From contig CALLPL010000013.1 in NCBI GenBank assembly GCA_938015455.1, positions 1 to 48,207 on the forward strand: 48,207 nucleotides of DNA, read 5' to 3'. The notes beneath the pieces were generated by a model, which saw only the letters and a program-made list of their open reading frames with translations, ran no database searches and was not told the DNA's origin. A program made the position numbers and the translations under genes. Source of the DNA: an uncultured Candidatus Altimarinota bacterium. Lineage in GTDB: Bacteria; Patescibacteriota; Gracilibacteria; BD1-5; UBA6164. Below are positions 21,228 to 31,342 of this stretch, piece after piece; the first letter of the stretch is position 1, and every line of letters begins with the position of its first letter.

Positions 21228-21773
21228 TTACTTACAACTGAGTGTTTTTAAAATATATTCATATGGAGAATAACTTTCGAGCTCTTGCGCTAGTGAGAGT
21301 GTTAAGAAGAAATTCTTGTCTCCACAGTTTTGTGCTGTCTGGAGATAAAATGCGCGTGGAGTCTGACTATTGTACCTTCATGAAAAGAGGATAAGTGTCC
21401 CTTTTGATTCATCAAGAAAAGATATATCCTGTTCAGATATGAGATCAAAATTTGCCATATTTTGTTCTAAGAATCCTATATTGCTCTTCACAAGAGCTGA
21501 TGACGTTGTCGAACTTGTACTCTCAGATCTGAGAACCACAAGGTTATTGAGATAATTCATTTTTTCCTCCGCTGAACTAAGAGCGAGCACTAAATCTCCT
21601 GACTTTGGAAGTGGGAGATCATTTGAATCAATGGTAGTCCAATCAGCAGGGGCCTCGAGACTAAATCACTCTCATCAGATTTCAGTAAGTCCTCTATCGG
21701 TCGGAGAATCATCTCCTCAAGAACATGAAATCAGAGAAAATGAGAGTATAATAAGTATTCCTATGTATTTCAT
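21228..21773 (-). CDS. Lipoprotein of unknown function (181 aa)
   Basis: 181 aa with an N-terminal lipoprotein signal: MKYIGILIILSFSLISC, with a lipobox LISC at residues 14-17, then SGGDD. The mature part is soluble and acidic at first (GFSLEAPADWTTIDSNDLP), then contains LLLALSSAEEK-like and LISEQDISFLDES segments, ending with two cysteines (NCGDKN, LSCK). The segment FSLEAPADW resembles the start of PsbP/DUF1795-like domains, which bind in a mog1-like fold; this is a tentative remark. It lies 4 bp after a small membrane-protein gene and is separated by about 50 bp from tRNA-Cys. Confidence 0.8.
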
Positions 21774-21777
21774 ATAT

Positions 21778-22101
21778 TTACAAAACAGGAAGTAAAAATG
21801 CTATCCCGGCCAGAATCCATATGATAGATATAAGACATAAAGACCATGTCGGAGTCTTTTTAAATCAAAAATACCAACTTGCGAGACAGAGAAAAACAAC
21901 AAGACTTAAAACAAATGAAAGATAAAGATGTAAGAGAAAAGGAGCGAAAATAAAATCAAAGAATGAAGCACTCACACAAAAGTATCCAAGGAAAAATGTA
22001 AACGACATAATAATAAATGTCCATTTCGAAGACGTAAAAAAGATGGCAATGGATTTTTCTGAATTTGAGAAAGTAGCACGAAGCCTTTTTTTCAGTGACA
22101 T
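21778..22101 (-). CDS. Small multi-pass membrane protein, unknown (107 aa)
   Basis: 107 aa with about three transmembrane helices (WTFIIMSFTFFLGYFCVSA, FAPFLLHLYLSFVLSLVVFL, SIIWILAGIAFLLPVL) and a basic, soluble N-terminal stub (MSLKKRLRATFSN). The third helix is only reached by reading TGA as glycine after WYF. It is not recognised. It starts a two-gene unit with the lipoprotein and diverges from gatC across 64 bp. Confidence 0.75.
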
Positions 22102-22165
22102 ATCTTGATTTTATACGTTTTGAATATATAGTGATCTCTAATAGATACCTAAAATATATAAAAAA

Positions 22166-22453
22166 ATGAGTATATCGCAAGATGAACTACAAAAGATCGC
22201 TGAAAAGCTCTCAAAAATACCAGGAGATAACCCAGCTTTGCTTTGAAATATTACAGACATACTTACATATATGCAGCTCCTCTCAGAAGTCGACACTACA
22301 GGAGTAAAACCAACTGTCTCTGTTGTTGATAGTAGGGCTAAACTGCGAGATGATAATCTTGAAGATCAAGAGGTCTGAGCAAAAGATCTCTTATCCTGCT
22401 CAGCTCAAAAAGTTGTTGCAAATCAAATCGTACTCCCAAACATCATGAAATAA
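22166..22453 (+). CDS. gatC: Asp-tRNA(Asn)/Glu-tRNA(Gln) amidotransferase subunit C
   Basis: 95 aa, the right size for GatC. The central YMQLLSEVDTTGVKPTVSVV is the family hallmark (L-x-x-v-D-T-e-G-v-x-P), followed by LRDDNLEDQEVGAKDLLS (usually LR-D), which wraps around GatA. GatCAB converts mischarged Asp-tRNA-Asn or Glu-tRNA-Gln to the amide form. GatA and GatB are not in the window. The gene stops 10 bp before recF, an unusual partner, so the two are probably co-transcribed. Confidence 0.88.
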
Positions 22454-22463
22454 CTCAATAATC

Positions 22464-23501
22464 GTGATTGAAAAACTCCTTATAAAAAATTTTAGAAACT
22501 TCCAGCAGAGAGAAGTTTCTTTTTGAGCATGAAAAAATATTATTATTTGAAATAACTGACATGGTAAAACAAATATCCTTGAAGCTCTTGCTCTCCCTGT
22601 AAGTCCTCTTATTGAATCAAAAGGAGAATATCTTGTTAAAAAATGAGAATCTATTCTTCATCTAAACTACCAATTTAGCAGTGGAAGTAGTAGTTATTCT
22701 TATGATCTCAATGACAAGAAAAAACGTTTCTTTCTTGGGAAATCTCTGTGTACTCGTCCAAAATTCTTAGAAACATATCCTCATGTGGTATCATTTCATC
22801 CTCTCGTTATGAATATGATGTACCTAAGCCCAAGTGAGAGACGTGATTTCCTTGATCAAACACTCATACAGAGTCACTCTAGTTACAAGAAAAATCTCTG
22901 AGAATATAAAAAGGTTCTTCTGTCTCGAAATAGAGTCCTTAAAAATATTTTTGAGAAAAAATCATCTCCATCTGAGCTTGATTTCTGGAATGAGAAATTT
23001 ATACAAAGTGCCAGTTCTATATATACATCAAGAAAAATGCTCATAGACTTTTTAAGTACCAATATAAGCGAATTAGAGAAATACTTCTTTTGAAAGGTTC
23101 AGCAGGTAGAGTTTATCTATTCTTTAAAAATTGATATATGAAACCCCAAGGCATCACTTAAATCATATATAGAGAATAATATTCAAAAAGAAATTCTTGC
23201 TAGACGAACTTGTGTCTGACCTCATCTCGATGATTTTGATATACTCCTTGACTGAACACCTCTCATACATTTTGCTTCTAGAGGAGAGGTAAAGAGTTCA
23301 ATCCTTGCTTTAAAATTTCTTGAAAGTGCTTTTATTCAGTCGAGCTCAGATAAAAAAGATATACTTTTTCTCATTGACGATCTTTTATCTGAACTTGACC
23401 ATGAGCACCGAGACATGCTCTGGAAACATATCTGAAAAAGACAATGTATTGTAAGTTCTATAGAAGATTCAGAAGTAGACGGAACTAAGATATTTATTTA
23501 A
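22464..23501 (+). CDS. recF: DNA replication/repair protein RecF
   Basis: 345 aa (E. coli RecF is about 357). It starts with GTG: MIEKLLIKNFRNFQQREV, the standard RecF opening. Walker A GNNGHGKTN lies near residue 30, with two of its glycines coded by TGA. Then MMYLSPSERRDFLD (the ABC signature region, reading S-P-S-E-R-R) and LLIDDLLSELD (Walker B and D-loop) follow. RecF is an SMC-like ATPase that loads RecA at gaps with RecOR; it acts in the same SOS pathway as LexA in this window. No ATG is available in a good position, and the GTG lies just 10 bp after gatC. Confidence 0.94.
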
Positions 23502-23628
23502 AAAATATTTTTATTATAAGTAAAGATATATTTCACTTTTTTATTGAATAGAGAGCCGTTTGCGAGTACTATAGGGAAAATATTTCAGGTTTTTAACAAA
23601 AAACTAATTTTTAACACTCGTCCGTACT

Positions 23629-25026
23629 ATGAAATGATACATAAAAATTATTTTACTATTCTTTCTGAGTTCATTAAGTCCCTCAATCTTTGCAGCTGGT
23701 GCTCTCGATCACTTTGAAATCGTTTTGTGAAAAGAAGAGGCAAAAGCAGGAGAAGCACTCGATGTCACAATATCAGCTGTTGATAAGAATGATGAAATAC
23801 TTACTGATTATACTGGGGATATCCTTGTGTTTTCAGAAAGCGATAGTGAGGCTGAGTTTCCTGACGATTTATCAACAAATAGCTATTCATTTTTAACAGC
23901 AAATGAAGGAAGTGTTAAATTTGAGAATGCCGTAAAGTTTAATAATCCTGGTGTACAAGATATATATGTTTACGACTTAAATGATGAGAATATACTTGGG
24001 GTTGCTGAAGTCACTATTATAGAAGATCAAAAAATAAGTAATGCTGACATTAAAATAGTATCTCCTGAAAATGGAGTAACCATAGGAAAAAACGTTTTCC
24101 TTGTATCCGGAACTACACAAAAAAATCATCAAGTAAGAATTGCAATTAATAGTGAGCAAGATCTCTTTACTACCAGTAACTCTGATGGAGTTTTTGAAAA
24201 AGAGATAGAATGACTCCAAGAATGAGCAAATACTATCCAGGCTTTTATCCTCGATGCTGATAACGAGAAAATTGGTGAATCAGAGATAGTAGAAATTAAA
24301 ATCAACTCAAATGCTCCTGTATTTAAGAGTATTACTGTAGACCCGGCAGGAGAAGTATCAGCAGAATCAGAAATTAAGATACAAGTTGTCTCGACTACGG
24401 GTCTGAGAGAAGTGCAGGTCATCATTAATGATGTTATTACAAAACTGGAGGAATGAGCTAATGGAATCTATACAGCAACTACTATAGCCCCGAAGGATCC
24501 AGGAGAATACGGAGTAGACATCATACTCAAAGATGATTTCGCACATGAGACTCGTGAACGTGAGGTAGAAACGCTTACTATTGTACCAGGTGTACCCCTC
24601 GAATCTGGTGATGTGAAAGTTGTAGAAGAACCAAAAGAAGAAGCTCCAGCACCAAAAACTCAAGAGCTTGATCTATCAATCAAAGATATTAAAGTTGTAG
24701 AACTCAAAACTCGCTCTGTTGTAACTTGGGCTGAACTACCTGATGCTCGAAGTTATAATGTTTATAAAAAATCAGCCGATGGTAAAATAGAGCTTCTAGA
24801 AAATGTAAAAAAGCCCCGATTTGAGATAGCCATTACCTGAGACGTTGTTCGATATGAAGACTTCGCTATCAAAGCTGTTGGACAAACGAGTTCAGGACAA
24901 GTGGTGCAATGAGATCTCTCAGAAATGACCCAAGTTAAAACCGGACCAGAACTCTATATATTCATGTTCCTTATGGCTATGCTCCTCTCAAGCTGAATAT
25001 TCTTTATGAGAAAAAATCAAGCATAA
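23629..25026 (+). CDS. Exported surface protein with Ig-like/FN3-like domains and C-terminal anchor
   Basis: 465 aa. It starts with a signal peptide (MKGYIKIILLFFLSSLSPSIFA). The rest is a chain of beta-rich domains: an N-terminal domain (about residues 25-135) with DYTGDILVFSES, a bacterial Ig-like domain at 140-225 (VSPENGVTIGKNVFLVSGTT-like 'invasin/big' beginning), a third domain at 225-315, an acidic proline-rich linker (VVEEPKEEAPAPKTQ) and an FN3-like domain (SVVTWAELPDARSYNVYKKS). The protein ends with LYIFMFLMAMLLSSGIFFMR, a single membrane helix, followed by a short basic tail. So it is exported and anchored, with the domains outside; a role in adhesion is inferred. Its 3' end is marked by a perfect terminator palindrome. 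Confidence 0.85.
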
Positions 25027-25041
25027 ATAAAGTTACGTTTT

Positions 25042-25069
25042 AAAAAGAAGCTCAATTGAGCTTCTTTTT
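25042..25069. terminator. Bidirectional terminator
   Basis: A perfect 28-bp palindrome (14-bp arms beginning AAAAAGAAGCTC) lies between the convergent surface-protein gene (stop at 25026) and the unknown gene at 25073. Both strands present a GC-containing stem with a U tract. Confidence 0.85.
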
Positions 25070-25072
25070 ATT

Positions 25073-25810
25073 CTAATCAGGGTTTCTACACTTTCGTACT
25101 TTCGCAGGATAATTGCTATGAGGAAGTTCTGAAAATGCTGAAAACTTATCTATCTCACCTGGAGGCAAAGACAGTAAATATTCCTCTGACCCTTCTCACT
25201 GCCAAGCACATAAATGACGAAAGCTAATATAAGGTGAATGCTTTTGTTTGTTTCTTTCCATTTTTTGATTATCTTCCTTTGCTACTTCACGAGCTAAATA
25301 TGATCTGACTCTTCTTTCGTATAACGTCTCTTCTGACTCTGTTGTATATTCTTGGAGTAAATATCATCAAGAAAAAGAAATATCAAATCATAACACTTCA
25401 CGAAATAACTTAATCCTATTAAGTCATGGGGACAGTATACTTAATAGAGTTATTCATTGTGATCTTGATGGTACTTGGCTTCAAAGCTTCTCATGAGTTC
25501 ATAATTCGACCTCATCTTCAAGATATAGTTCTACTCAATTAACAGAAATAAAGTCATCATATACTTGGATATTATTCCTTATGAATGATCTTTCATTCTC
25601 AGATAATCATTTAATAGATAAAAAGTTCTCTAAATTCTGCAGCATAATAATTGCAACTGGGTTCGTAAGTTCTGTTAAAGCTTTGTTTACTGCTTGTGAA
25701 GAGTTAATATCAGCTTCTAAGACATCAGATGAAAATCACCCAATAGAATACTTGTCATTTCATTTCTCAGATCATATTTCTGCTTCAAACATGTACTCTA
25801 TATGTTTCAT
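25073..25810 (-). CDS. Unknown protein, asparaginase-partner paralogue B (245 aa)
   Basis: 245 aa, not recognised. Starts at an ATG that overlaps the previous gene's stop by 13 bp (MKHIEYMFEAEIG); a second in-frame ATG lies 18 bp later. Soluble, no signal peptide. It shows similarity to the gene before it (25798-26322): NPVAIIMLQNLENF against NPVAQEMQRNLEGF, and NGVELYLEDEVEL against AGVEYHLEDAADF. The C-terminal part is basic and has two cysteines (FRHLCAWQGEGSEE, VRKCRNPD), a possible nucleic-acid or metal contact. It is the third gene of a unit that starts with an asparaginase-family protein. Confidence 0.75.
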
Positions 25811-26322
25811 GAATTATACACTTGCCGAGCCAAAGCTCGGGCAGTTTTACCTCGATCAGAACAATATACCTCTTGATCTCATATAATAAGTGTCTTCGCG
25901 TTGCCTAGGTGAGTTATACCATTAATACTCGTAATTTTTAAAGGTTTCTGCTGCAACCAATAAATTCAGCTTCGTCCTACTATCTTATCTCCTGCCATAG
26001 ATGTGATCCGATTTCTTTTGAAATTAAATACTCCTGTAAATATATCATGAACCCTTTTAGGATCACAACCACTTTCAAGATAGCTTATAGTAGCTTCTGA
26101 TTGTTTACTATTCGGTAGATTAAAATTCTTAAATTGTGTATAATCTATCTCAAAGTCTGCAGCATCCTCAAGATGATACTCTACTCCTGCAAGCCTTAGC
26201 CTATCGTTAAAGATAAGTATTGTAGTCTTTACATCATGAGAAAGTCATGTAAATCCTTCTAGGTTTCTCTGCATTTCCTGAGCAACAGGATTTTCAAGAC
26301 TACTTCCACCATAATTATTCAT
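25798..26322 (-). CDS. Unknown protein, asparaginase-partner paralogue A (174 aa)
   Basis: 174 aa, not recognised. MNNYGGSSLENPVAQEMQRN starts the protein; VKTTILIFNDRLRLAGVEYH forms a central conserved block; the C-terminal part has YWLQQKPLKITSINGITHLG, and RGKTARALARQVYN may bind nucleic acid or a phosphate. It is a paralogue of the downstream gene (shared NPVA...NLE and GVE...LED blocks, same order). It starts 11 bp after the asparaginase-family gene and overlaps its 3' neighbour by 13 bp, so translational coupling is likely. A remote relative may be the 343-aa gene next to the second asparaginase-family gene. Confidence 0.75.
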
Positions 26323-26333
26323 AGTATTCCTTA

Positions 26334-27779
26334 TTACATTTTTATTAAACTATCAACTGGTTGACCAACTCTCCTCATCTTGAAACCATTTGGTTTTGCA
26401 AGTTCTTCAACCACTTCTAGTGGTGGTTCCCATATGTACGGCTGTTCTCCCATAAAGTTATTTCCAATAAGGAACATCTTTATCTTATGGATATCATTTC
26501 CCCATACTGCTTGTGCCCATTTTATCTTTGCGTAAGCTGCATGCTCTAGGCAATGAATAGGAGTTATACCTTGCTCCTTGAGATAGAGTGCTTCAGCGTA
26601 GAGATGCTCTGTACTTCCAGTAGGAAATGGATTTGCTGCAAAAAGTGCTGCTTTATTTTCTTTGGCTGCTTTTACAATAGCATCGACTTGTTTCCGAGAA
26701 AAAGTAAATGCACCATAGGTTACCATAATGATAGCAAGGTCTTGAATCGATTTCACATGATCATAGAGTATGTCTGGATTGATTCCTATCTTTGCGAAAA
26801 TTGTACTTACTGGAATATGTTTTCTAAGAATAATTGGTTGAAATATATCATCTACTGTTTTTGATTTCTCATTTTCATCAATAAAATGTCCATCAATTCA
26901 CTGACTCACAAAGTTAGAGGTATCCATGAGTTTATTCTTTCCTGGTGAATCAAATGCATTTACATCACTATCACTTACTTTAATACTCGAAGCAGGCATA
27001 TAAGCTCATCCTGAAGTTCCTCACAATGAAGCAAATATTGCATTTCTTCGAGCTCGACGAAGCTCTGAAAGCATGTTAAGTCAAAACGTGAAGTTTACTC
27101 AAACATCACTAAATTTATCCTGAACTGTCTTTTGAGCTGCCACAAATCATACAGAAAATGGATAATTTGATCAGAGCATGACATTTGCAAAAGTACTACT
27201 TTGACCAAGAGTATCAGTTCCATGAGTCACAAAAAATCAGCAAAACTTATTACGAGCCTTATTTGATAAATTTTCATAAAACCAACTCATAGCAATAACT
27301 ATATCAGCCACGTAATCAATTTCCATTTGTGAGGAATCTATTTGTGTAGCAAACTCAAAGCTTGTGATTCCAAATCTCTCAGAAAGTCATCAACCCGCAA
27401 ATTTTAGTAAATCATTTGGTGAAAGTCATGGTCTGAGTTTTCATTCTTTATCTTCCGTCATAGAAATAGTCCCTCATGTACCTATCATACAAACCAGTTC
27501 TTTCCCATTCACTTCAGAAAGAGCTTCCATATGCTCTAAAGCTTTTTGTATTCAACTAGGATTAATAAATCGTACATTCTGTAAGTCAAAAGCATCTTCG
27601 AGAAGAGAATGAGGATTTGACTGCAGTCTAAAAGTTTTTCACTTCATAATATATTCTGCGGCAGGATCGTATACATATGGATCGAACTCTCCCTTTTTAT
27701 TAAACCCTGAAGGGATATTTCCTTTTCCGTCTAGAAACCATTGTTTCTTTTCTACTTTTTCAATTGCTCATTGTGTCAT
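26334..27779 (-). CDS. L-asparaginase-family amidohydrolase (481 aa, long form)
   Basis: 481 aa, much longer than the usual 330-350. The family's two threonine signatures are intact: MIGTGGTISM with Thr101 as nucleophile, and FVTHGTDTLGQSS at His186-Asp189. Further along, YMPASSIKVSDSDVNAFDSP carries the lysine of the third catalytic site (IK) and AFDSP, and the C-terminal domain has KIGINPD and VTYGAFTF. An extra N-terminal region of about 95 residues has no recognised domain. It could hydrolyse asparagine, glutamine or an amide in another molecule. Two related unknown genes follow in the same unit; a TrmB-type regulator lies just upstream on the same strand. Confidence 0.88.
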
Positions 27780-27974
27780 AGATAAATAGTAAAAAAATAA
27801 ATTGAGTACTCTGTATTACCTACTCTTATTTTACTTTTTTTCTAAAATATTTATAAATACCTAAAATTACAGGAAAGTATTTCTTGTATTTAGAGAGACT
27901 CAGAGATTTTTTTTTCTGTTGTCACTTTCTACACACCATAAGGTTGTCCAAAAAAAACAACAAGTGAAAGTACT

Positions 27975-28003
27975 AAAAAAGAAGACTATTTGTCTTCTTT
28001 TTT
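27975..28003 (-). terminator. Terminator overlapping the trmB-like 3' end
   Basis: Minus strand: AAAAAAGAAGAC and GTCTTCTTTTTT form a perfect stem with a 5-nt loop. The TAG stop of the TrmB-like gene falls at the stem-loop boundary, and the U-run is at the 3' end. The 195 bp after it, up to the asparaginase-family gene, show no gene or clear repeat. Confidence 0.82.
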
Positions 28004-28771
28004 CTTGTCTGCATTTTCCCAGGCCAGATTGAATAAACTTCTGAGCGTCTCTGCCATATGCTTATTATACATCTTCATCCCTGAAGGTTTTTTTCATTTT
28101 GCGGTAAAGAGCGCTACCATATCTCACATAATATTTACTTCACAATCTGCTGGAAAGTCTTTATGAGATATCAGTTTGGTTGTCCTGAGTTCCTTCTCAT
28201 CACGCGAAGCGTAGTCTATTGCTTCAGGGATATCAGGCTGAATACTTCGCACGAATATTCATTTCTCTACTCGTTCAGCTGTATAGTCTCCCCAATCATC
28301 GGCATGGATCTTGGTATGTAGATCATTGAGTCCAAAGCATAACTGTTCATTAGCCGGTTCATCGAGTGTTTCTTCTATCAGATTCCCAACAGCTTCAATG
28401 CCTTCATAATAGGTGATTTTTCCAGCAAGATCAAACTGTTCTTGTACCTGACCTTCTTTCAGTTTCTCAAGGTCTTCTTGAATTTTCTCAGAATTCTTCT
28501 TCATTTTTCTGAGTTCTCTCTCTTTTTTTTCACACAGGAGAGCTATATCCTCAGGTTCTATTCCTTTAAAATAGGTCACTGCATTCTTTTCATAATCAAC
28601 GACGAGACCTTTATCTACCATAGATTTGAGTATAGGATAGATGCTTGCCCTTTTTATATCCATTTTCTTTGCTATGACGCTTGCAGCCTGTGCACCATGA
28701 GAAGTCAGGTACATATATATAGAAACCTCTTTTTCATTAAACCCAAGTGAATCAAAAAATGTTTGCATCAT
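27986..28771 (-). CDS. TrmB-family transcriptional regulator, copy 1
   Basis: 261 aa. The N-terminal winged helix reads FFDSLGFNEKEVSIYMYLTS, then AASVIAKKMDIKRASIYPIL (recognition helix) and KSMVDKGLVVDYEK. A coiled coil (EKKERELRKMKKNSEKIQED) follows, then a C-terminal effector domain (YYEGIEAVGNLIEETLD, VNIMGDMVALFTAK, MAETLRSLFNLAWENA) that resembles the sensor part of TrmB-like regulators in archaea and CPR bacteria. It lies just upstream of the asparaginase-family gene on the same strand, separated by a terminator. A second TrmB-type gene lies next to the second asparaginase-family gene. Confidence 0.85.
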
Positions 28772-28832
28772 GATGGCTATGTTTATTACTATGAAATAAT
28801 TCTAACATATTATACGGAGATATTCAAAATAT

Positions 28833-29621
28833 CTATATTCCCCTCAGCCCCTCTCCTACAAAACAGCCTCCATTTTTTTTGATAATGCTAAGAAAAAGTT
28901 GTGAAAGGTTTGGGTCCAGAGTTCTGGTAAGTTCTTTGAGTCTATTCACCGACATGTTATATTTATACTTCCCTACTTCCTCGAAAACACCATAATCAAG
29001 AACCTTCCCATACTTCTTTATAACGCGCGTGAGCATATCTATATCAAGTCACTCATACATATCAACGACCAGAGCAGATTCTAGCAGAGCAAGTTCGAGT
29101 CCTGAGACTTTGAGCTTAATTCATGACACTGAAACATCTTTTGAGTAGACCGAAAACTTTTGAAATAAATTTATTTTTTTTTCTTGGTATTTTCCAGAAA
29201 GTGTTTTGAAGATGATCTCATAGTTCCCGACCTTAATCTTCTTACTCAGAGATCTATTCATCACATAAATACGTTCTGGGAGAGAATAATCTTTCATATG
29301 AAACTGAAGCGACTTCAGTCCTGAAATATAATAGCTTGATCAGACATGCTGCGTGATATATTTTTTAAGTAATTGGAGATAGTATTTCTCTATAAGATCA
29401 ACGGCATTAAGCATCCTGTCTTCACTATCAGGAACAATATATACTCCTGCCTTTAGAGGCATAATACACCCTTCAGCCCTGAGTCTATAGATAAGTTTAT
29501 CCACGAACTGAGCATATTCACGCTTACATTCTGGATCAATGATCTCAAAAATATCTTTTTTTAAAACAACTTTTCATCACTTTCTTCACAATATTTTAAC
29601 AATTTTGTTAAAATCTTTCAT
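28833..29621 (-). CDS. AbiEi-antitoxin-like transcriptional regulator (tentative)
   Basis: 262 aa. The N-terminal region (GRKGGKVVLKKDIFEIIDPE, YRLRAEGCIMPLKAGVYIVP) looks like a winged helix ending in the basic hairpin L-x-x-G-x-Y. The middle contains YYISGLKSLQFH and PERIYVMNRSLSKKIKV, and the C-terminal half LELALLESALVVDMYEGLDI, then DYGVFEEVGKYKYNMSVNRL, resembles AbiEi type IV antitoxins and related regulators (SGLTALEL... ERALLD-like). No AbiEii nucleotidyltransferase is next to it, so it would be an orphan. A three-fold 23-bp repeat lies just upstream. I am only moderately sure of the family. Confidence 0.72.
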
Positions 29622-29655
29622 GCTTAATTATTCCTTTAAAATAGATAAAATTAAT

Positions 29656-29724
29656 CTATAAAAAATATAGAGTTTTTTCTATAAAAATCAAATACTTTTT
29701 GCTATAAAAATAATATCCTTATAG
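29656..29724. repeat. Three tandem 23-bp repeats in a divergent promoter region
   Basis: CTATAAAAA begins at 29656, 29679 and 29702, exactly 23 bp apart, with looser similarity in the rest of each unit (a T-rich second half). 23 bp is about two helical turns, so copies lie on the same DNA face, as expected for a row of operator sites. The region (29622-29787) lies between the AbiEi-like gene (minus) and the YjjX-type gene (plus). Confidence 0.65.
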
Positions 29725-29787
29725 ATTTTTAGTATCATATATTGTAAATTATTTTTCATTATTTGATCTAAACGCTATACTTGTACT

Positions 29788-30324
29788 ATGACAAAAAAAG
29801 TTGTGATCGCTTCTGAAAATCCTGTGAAAATTAACGCAGTTATTGAGGGCTTTGAGAATATATTTCCAGAGGAAAATTTTGAATATGAATGAGTATCTGC
29901 TGCATCACTCGTATCAGATCAACCCATGAGTAATAACGAAACTCTGAGCTGAGCTCAGAACAGAGCTATGAATGCTGCAGAGAGCTTTATTTCAGCAGAA
30001 TATTGGGTTTGAATAGAATGATGAATAGAAAAACAGGGAGATGAAATGGTGTCTTTTGCCTGGGTAGTAATTCTTCGAAGGAACTCGAGAATGATTTGAA
30101 AATCAAAAACAGGAACCCTCTTTCTCCCCAGAAAAATAAGAGACCTAATAGATAGTGGCAAAGAACTTGGTCACGCAGCTGATGAAGTCTTCTGACTCTC
30201 GCATTCAAAACATAAGACAGGAACAACATGATTCCTTACAGGAGATGTTATCACCAGAAGTAAATATTACTCTGACGCTGTAGTGCTTGCCCTTGTTCCA
30301 TTTAGAAATCTAGAGATATACTAG
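29788..30324 (+). CDS. Non-canonical purine NTP phosphatase (YjjX/ITPase-like)
   Basis: 178 aa, the length of YjjX (inosine/xanthosine triphosphatase). Signature segments are VVIASENPVKINAVIEGFEN (the S-x-N-P-V-K start), PMSNNETLSGAQNRAMNA, YWVGIEGGIE, SFAWVVI, GKSKTGTLFLP and GHAADEVFG, all conserved in the family. It removes ITP/XTP or oxidised nucleotides before they enter nucleic acids. The active-site glycines in VGIEGG are TGA-coded. It is probably monocistronic and converges on the mscS gene with only 3 bp between stops. Confidence 0.9.
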
Positions 30325-30327
30325 AAT

Positions 30328-31230
30328 TTATTTCTGATTCACTACTATCTGTGGGTATGGAATTTTGATTCCTGTTTGCTGGAATGCGAGATTCACTGTT
30401 TCGGCAATATTTGACTTCATATGAATGAAATTTTCCTTAGAATTTACCCAACATCGAACTCTGAGATTAATTCCTTTGTCTACAAATGACTCGATGAGAA
30501 TATCAGGTTCTGGGGCCTTCATAACTTGAGGAAAGTTTGATATGACTTTTTGTAACACCTTCTTTGCAGTAAGTATATCTGCAGTATAGTCTACAGTAAT
30601 ATCTACCTCTACTCTTCTCTTATCATTCGTGTGATAGTTTCTAACGTCCTCTTCAAAGAAACGTATGTTTGGAATATTAAATATTACTCCATCAAACTCT
30701 TTTACTTCAGTAAAAAGTGCATTAATCTTTGTAATACGTCATGTCTTATCTCCTACCTGTATTAGGTCTCCAATATGATAGCTCCCTTGAGATACAACAA
30801 TAATACCGGATATAAAATTTGTGAGAAAGGTTTTGAGAGTAAAACCAATACCAAATCATATCCCTCACATAAATATTCCAAGATCTATCCCTAGAACTCA
30901 AAGAGTCAAAGAAAATCCAGTTATGAGAACAATGATATTTACGGTTCGGCTAATAACTCCTATTATTTCTTCTTTTCATGTCTCATCTCCTATGTTTGAT
31001 TTTTCTAAAAATCCAAAGAGTCTTTCTTTTATTATCTTTGAGAGAATGATAGTAAATACTATCAAAAACATGGCAATAATTATCTTGAGGAGGAAATCTG
31101 CAGAAAATAAACCAAGTATACCTGCCCCTAAGCTTGATACTTCTGAAGGTTCCTCAGATCAGGCAGGAGCAACAGCAAATACCTCAGGAATAAAGATCAA
31201 AGAAATAAGTATAGTGAAATTTGTTTTCAT
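30328..31230 (-). CDS. MscS-family small-conductance mechanosensitive channel
   Basis: 300 aa. A short signal-like first helix (FTILISLIFIPEVFAV) is followed by three transmembrane segments near 45-65, 92-112 and 117-145. The third, TM3-like, is glycine-rich (GIGFGIGFTLKTFLTNFISG, several glycines TGA-coded), then HIGDLIQVGD, which fits the MscS beta domain (F-x-x-G-D). The C-terminal cytoplasmic vestibule includes IPNIRFFEEDVRNYH and KVLQKVISNFPQV. It opens under membrane tension to release solutes. Confidence 0.92.
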
Positions 31231-31342
31231 ATATGAGACAAAGAGTATATACAATAAAATATCATATATTTACTCTCATCACAAAGATCTCATACAAATA
31301 GAATCCTGTTCACCTAGACAGAAATTATATTTGAGTTATAAA

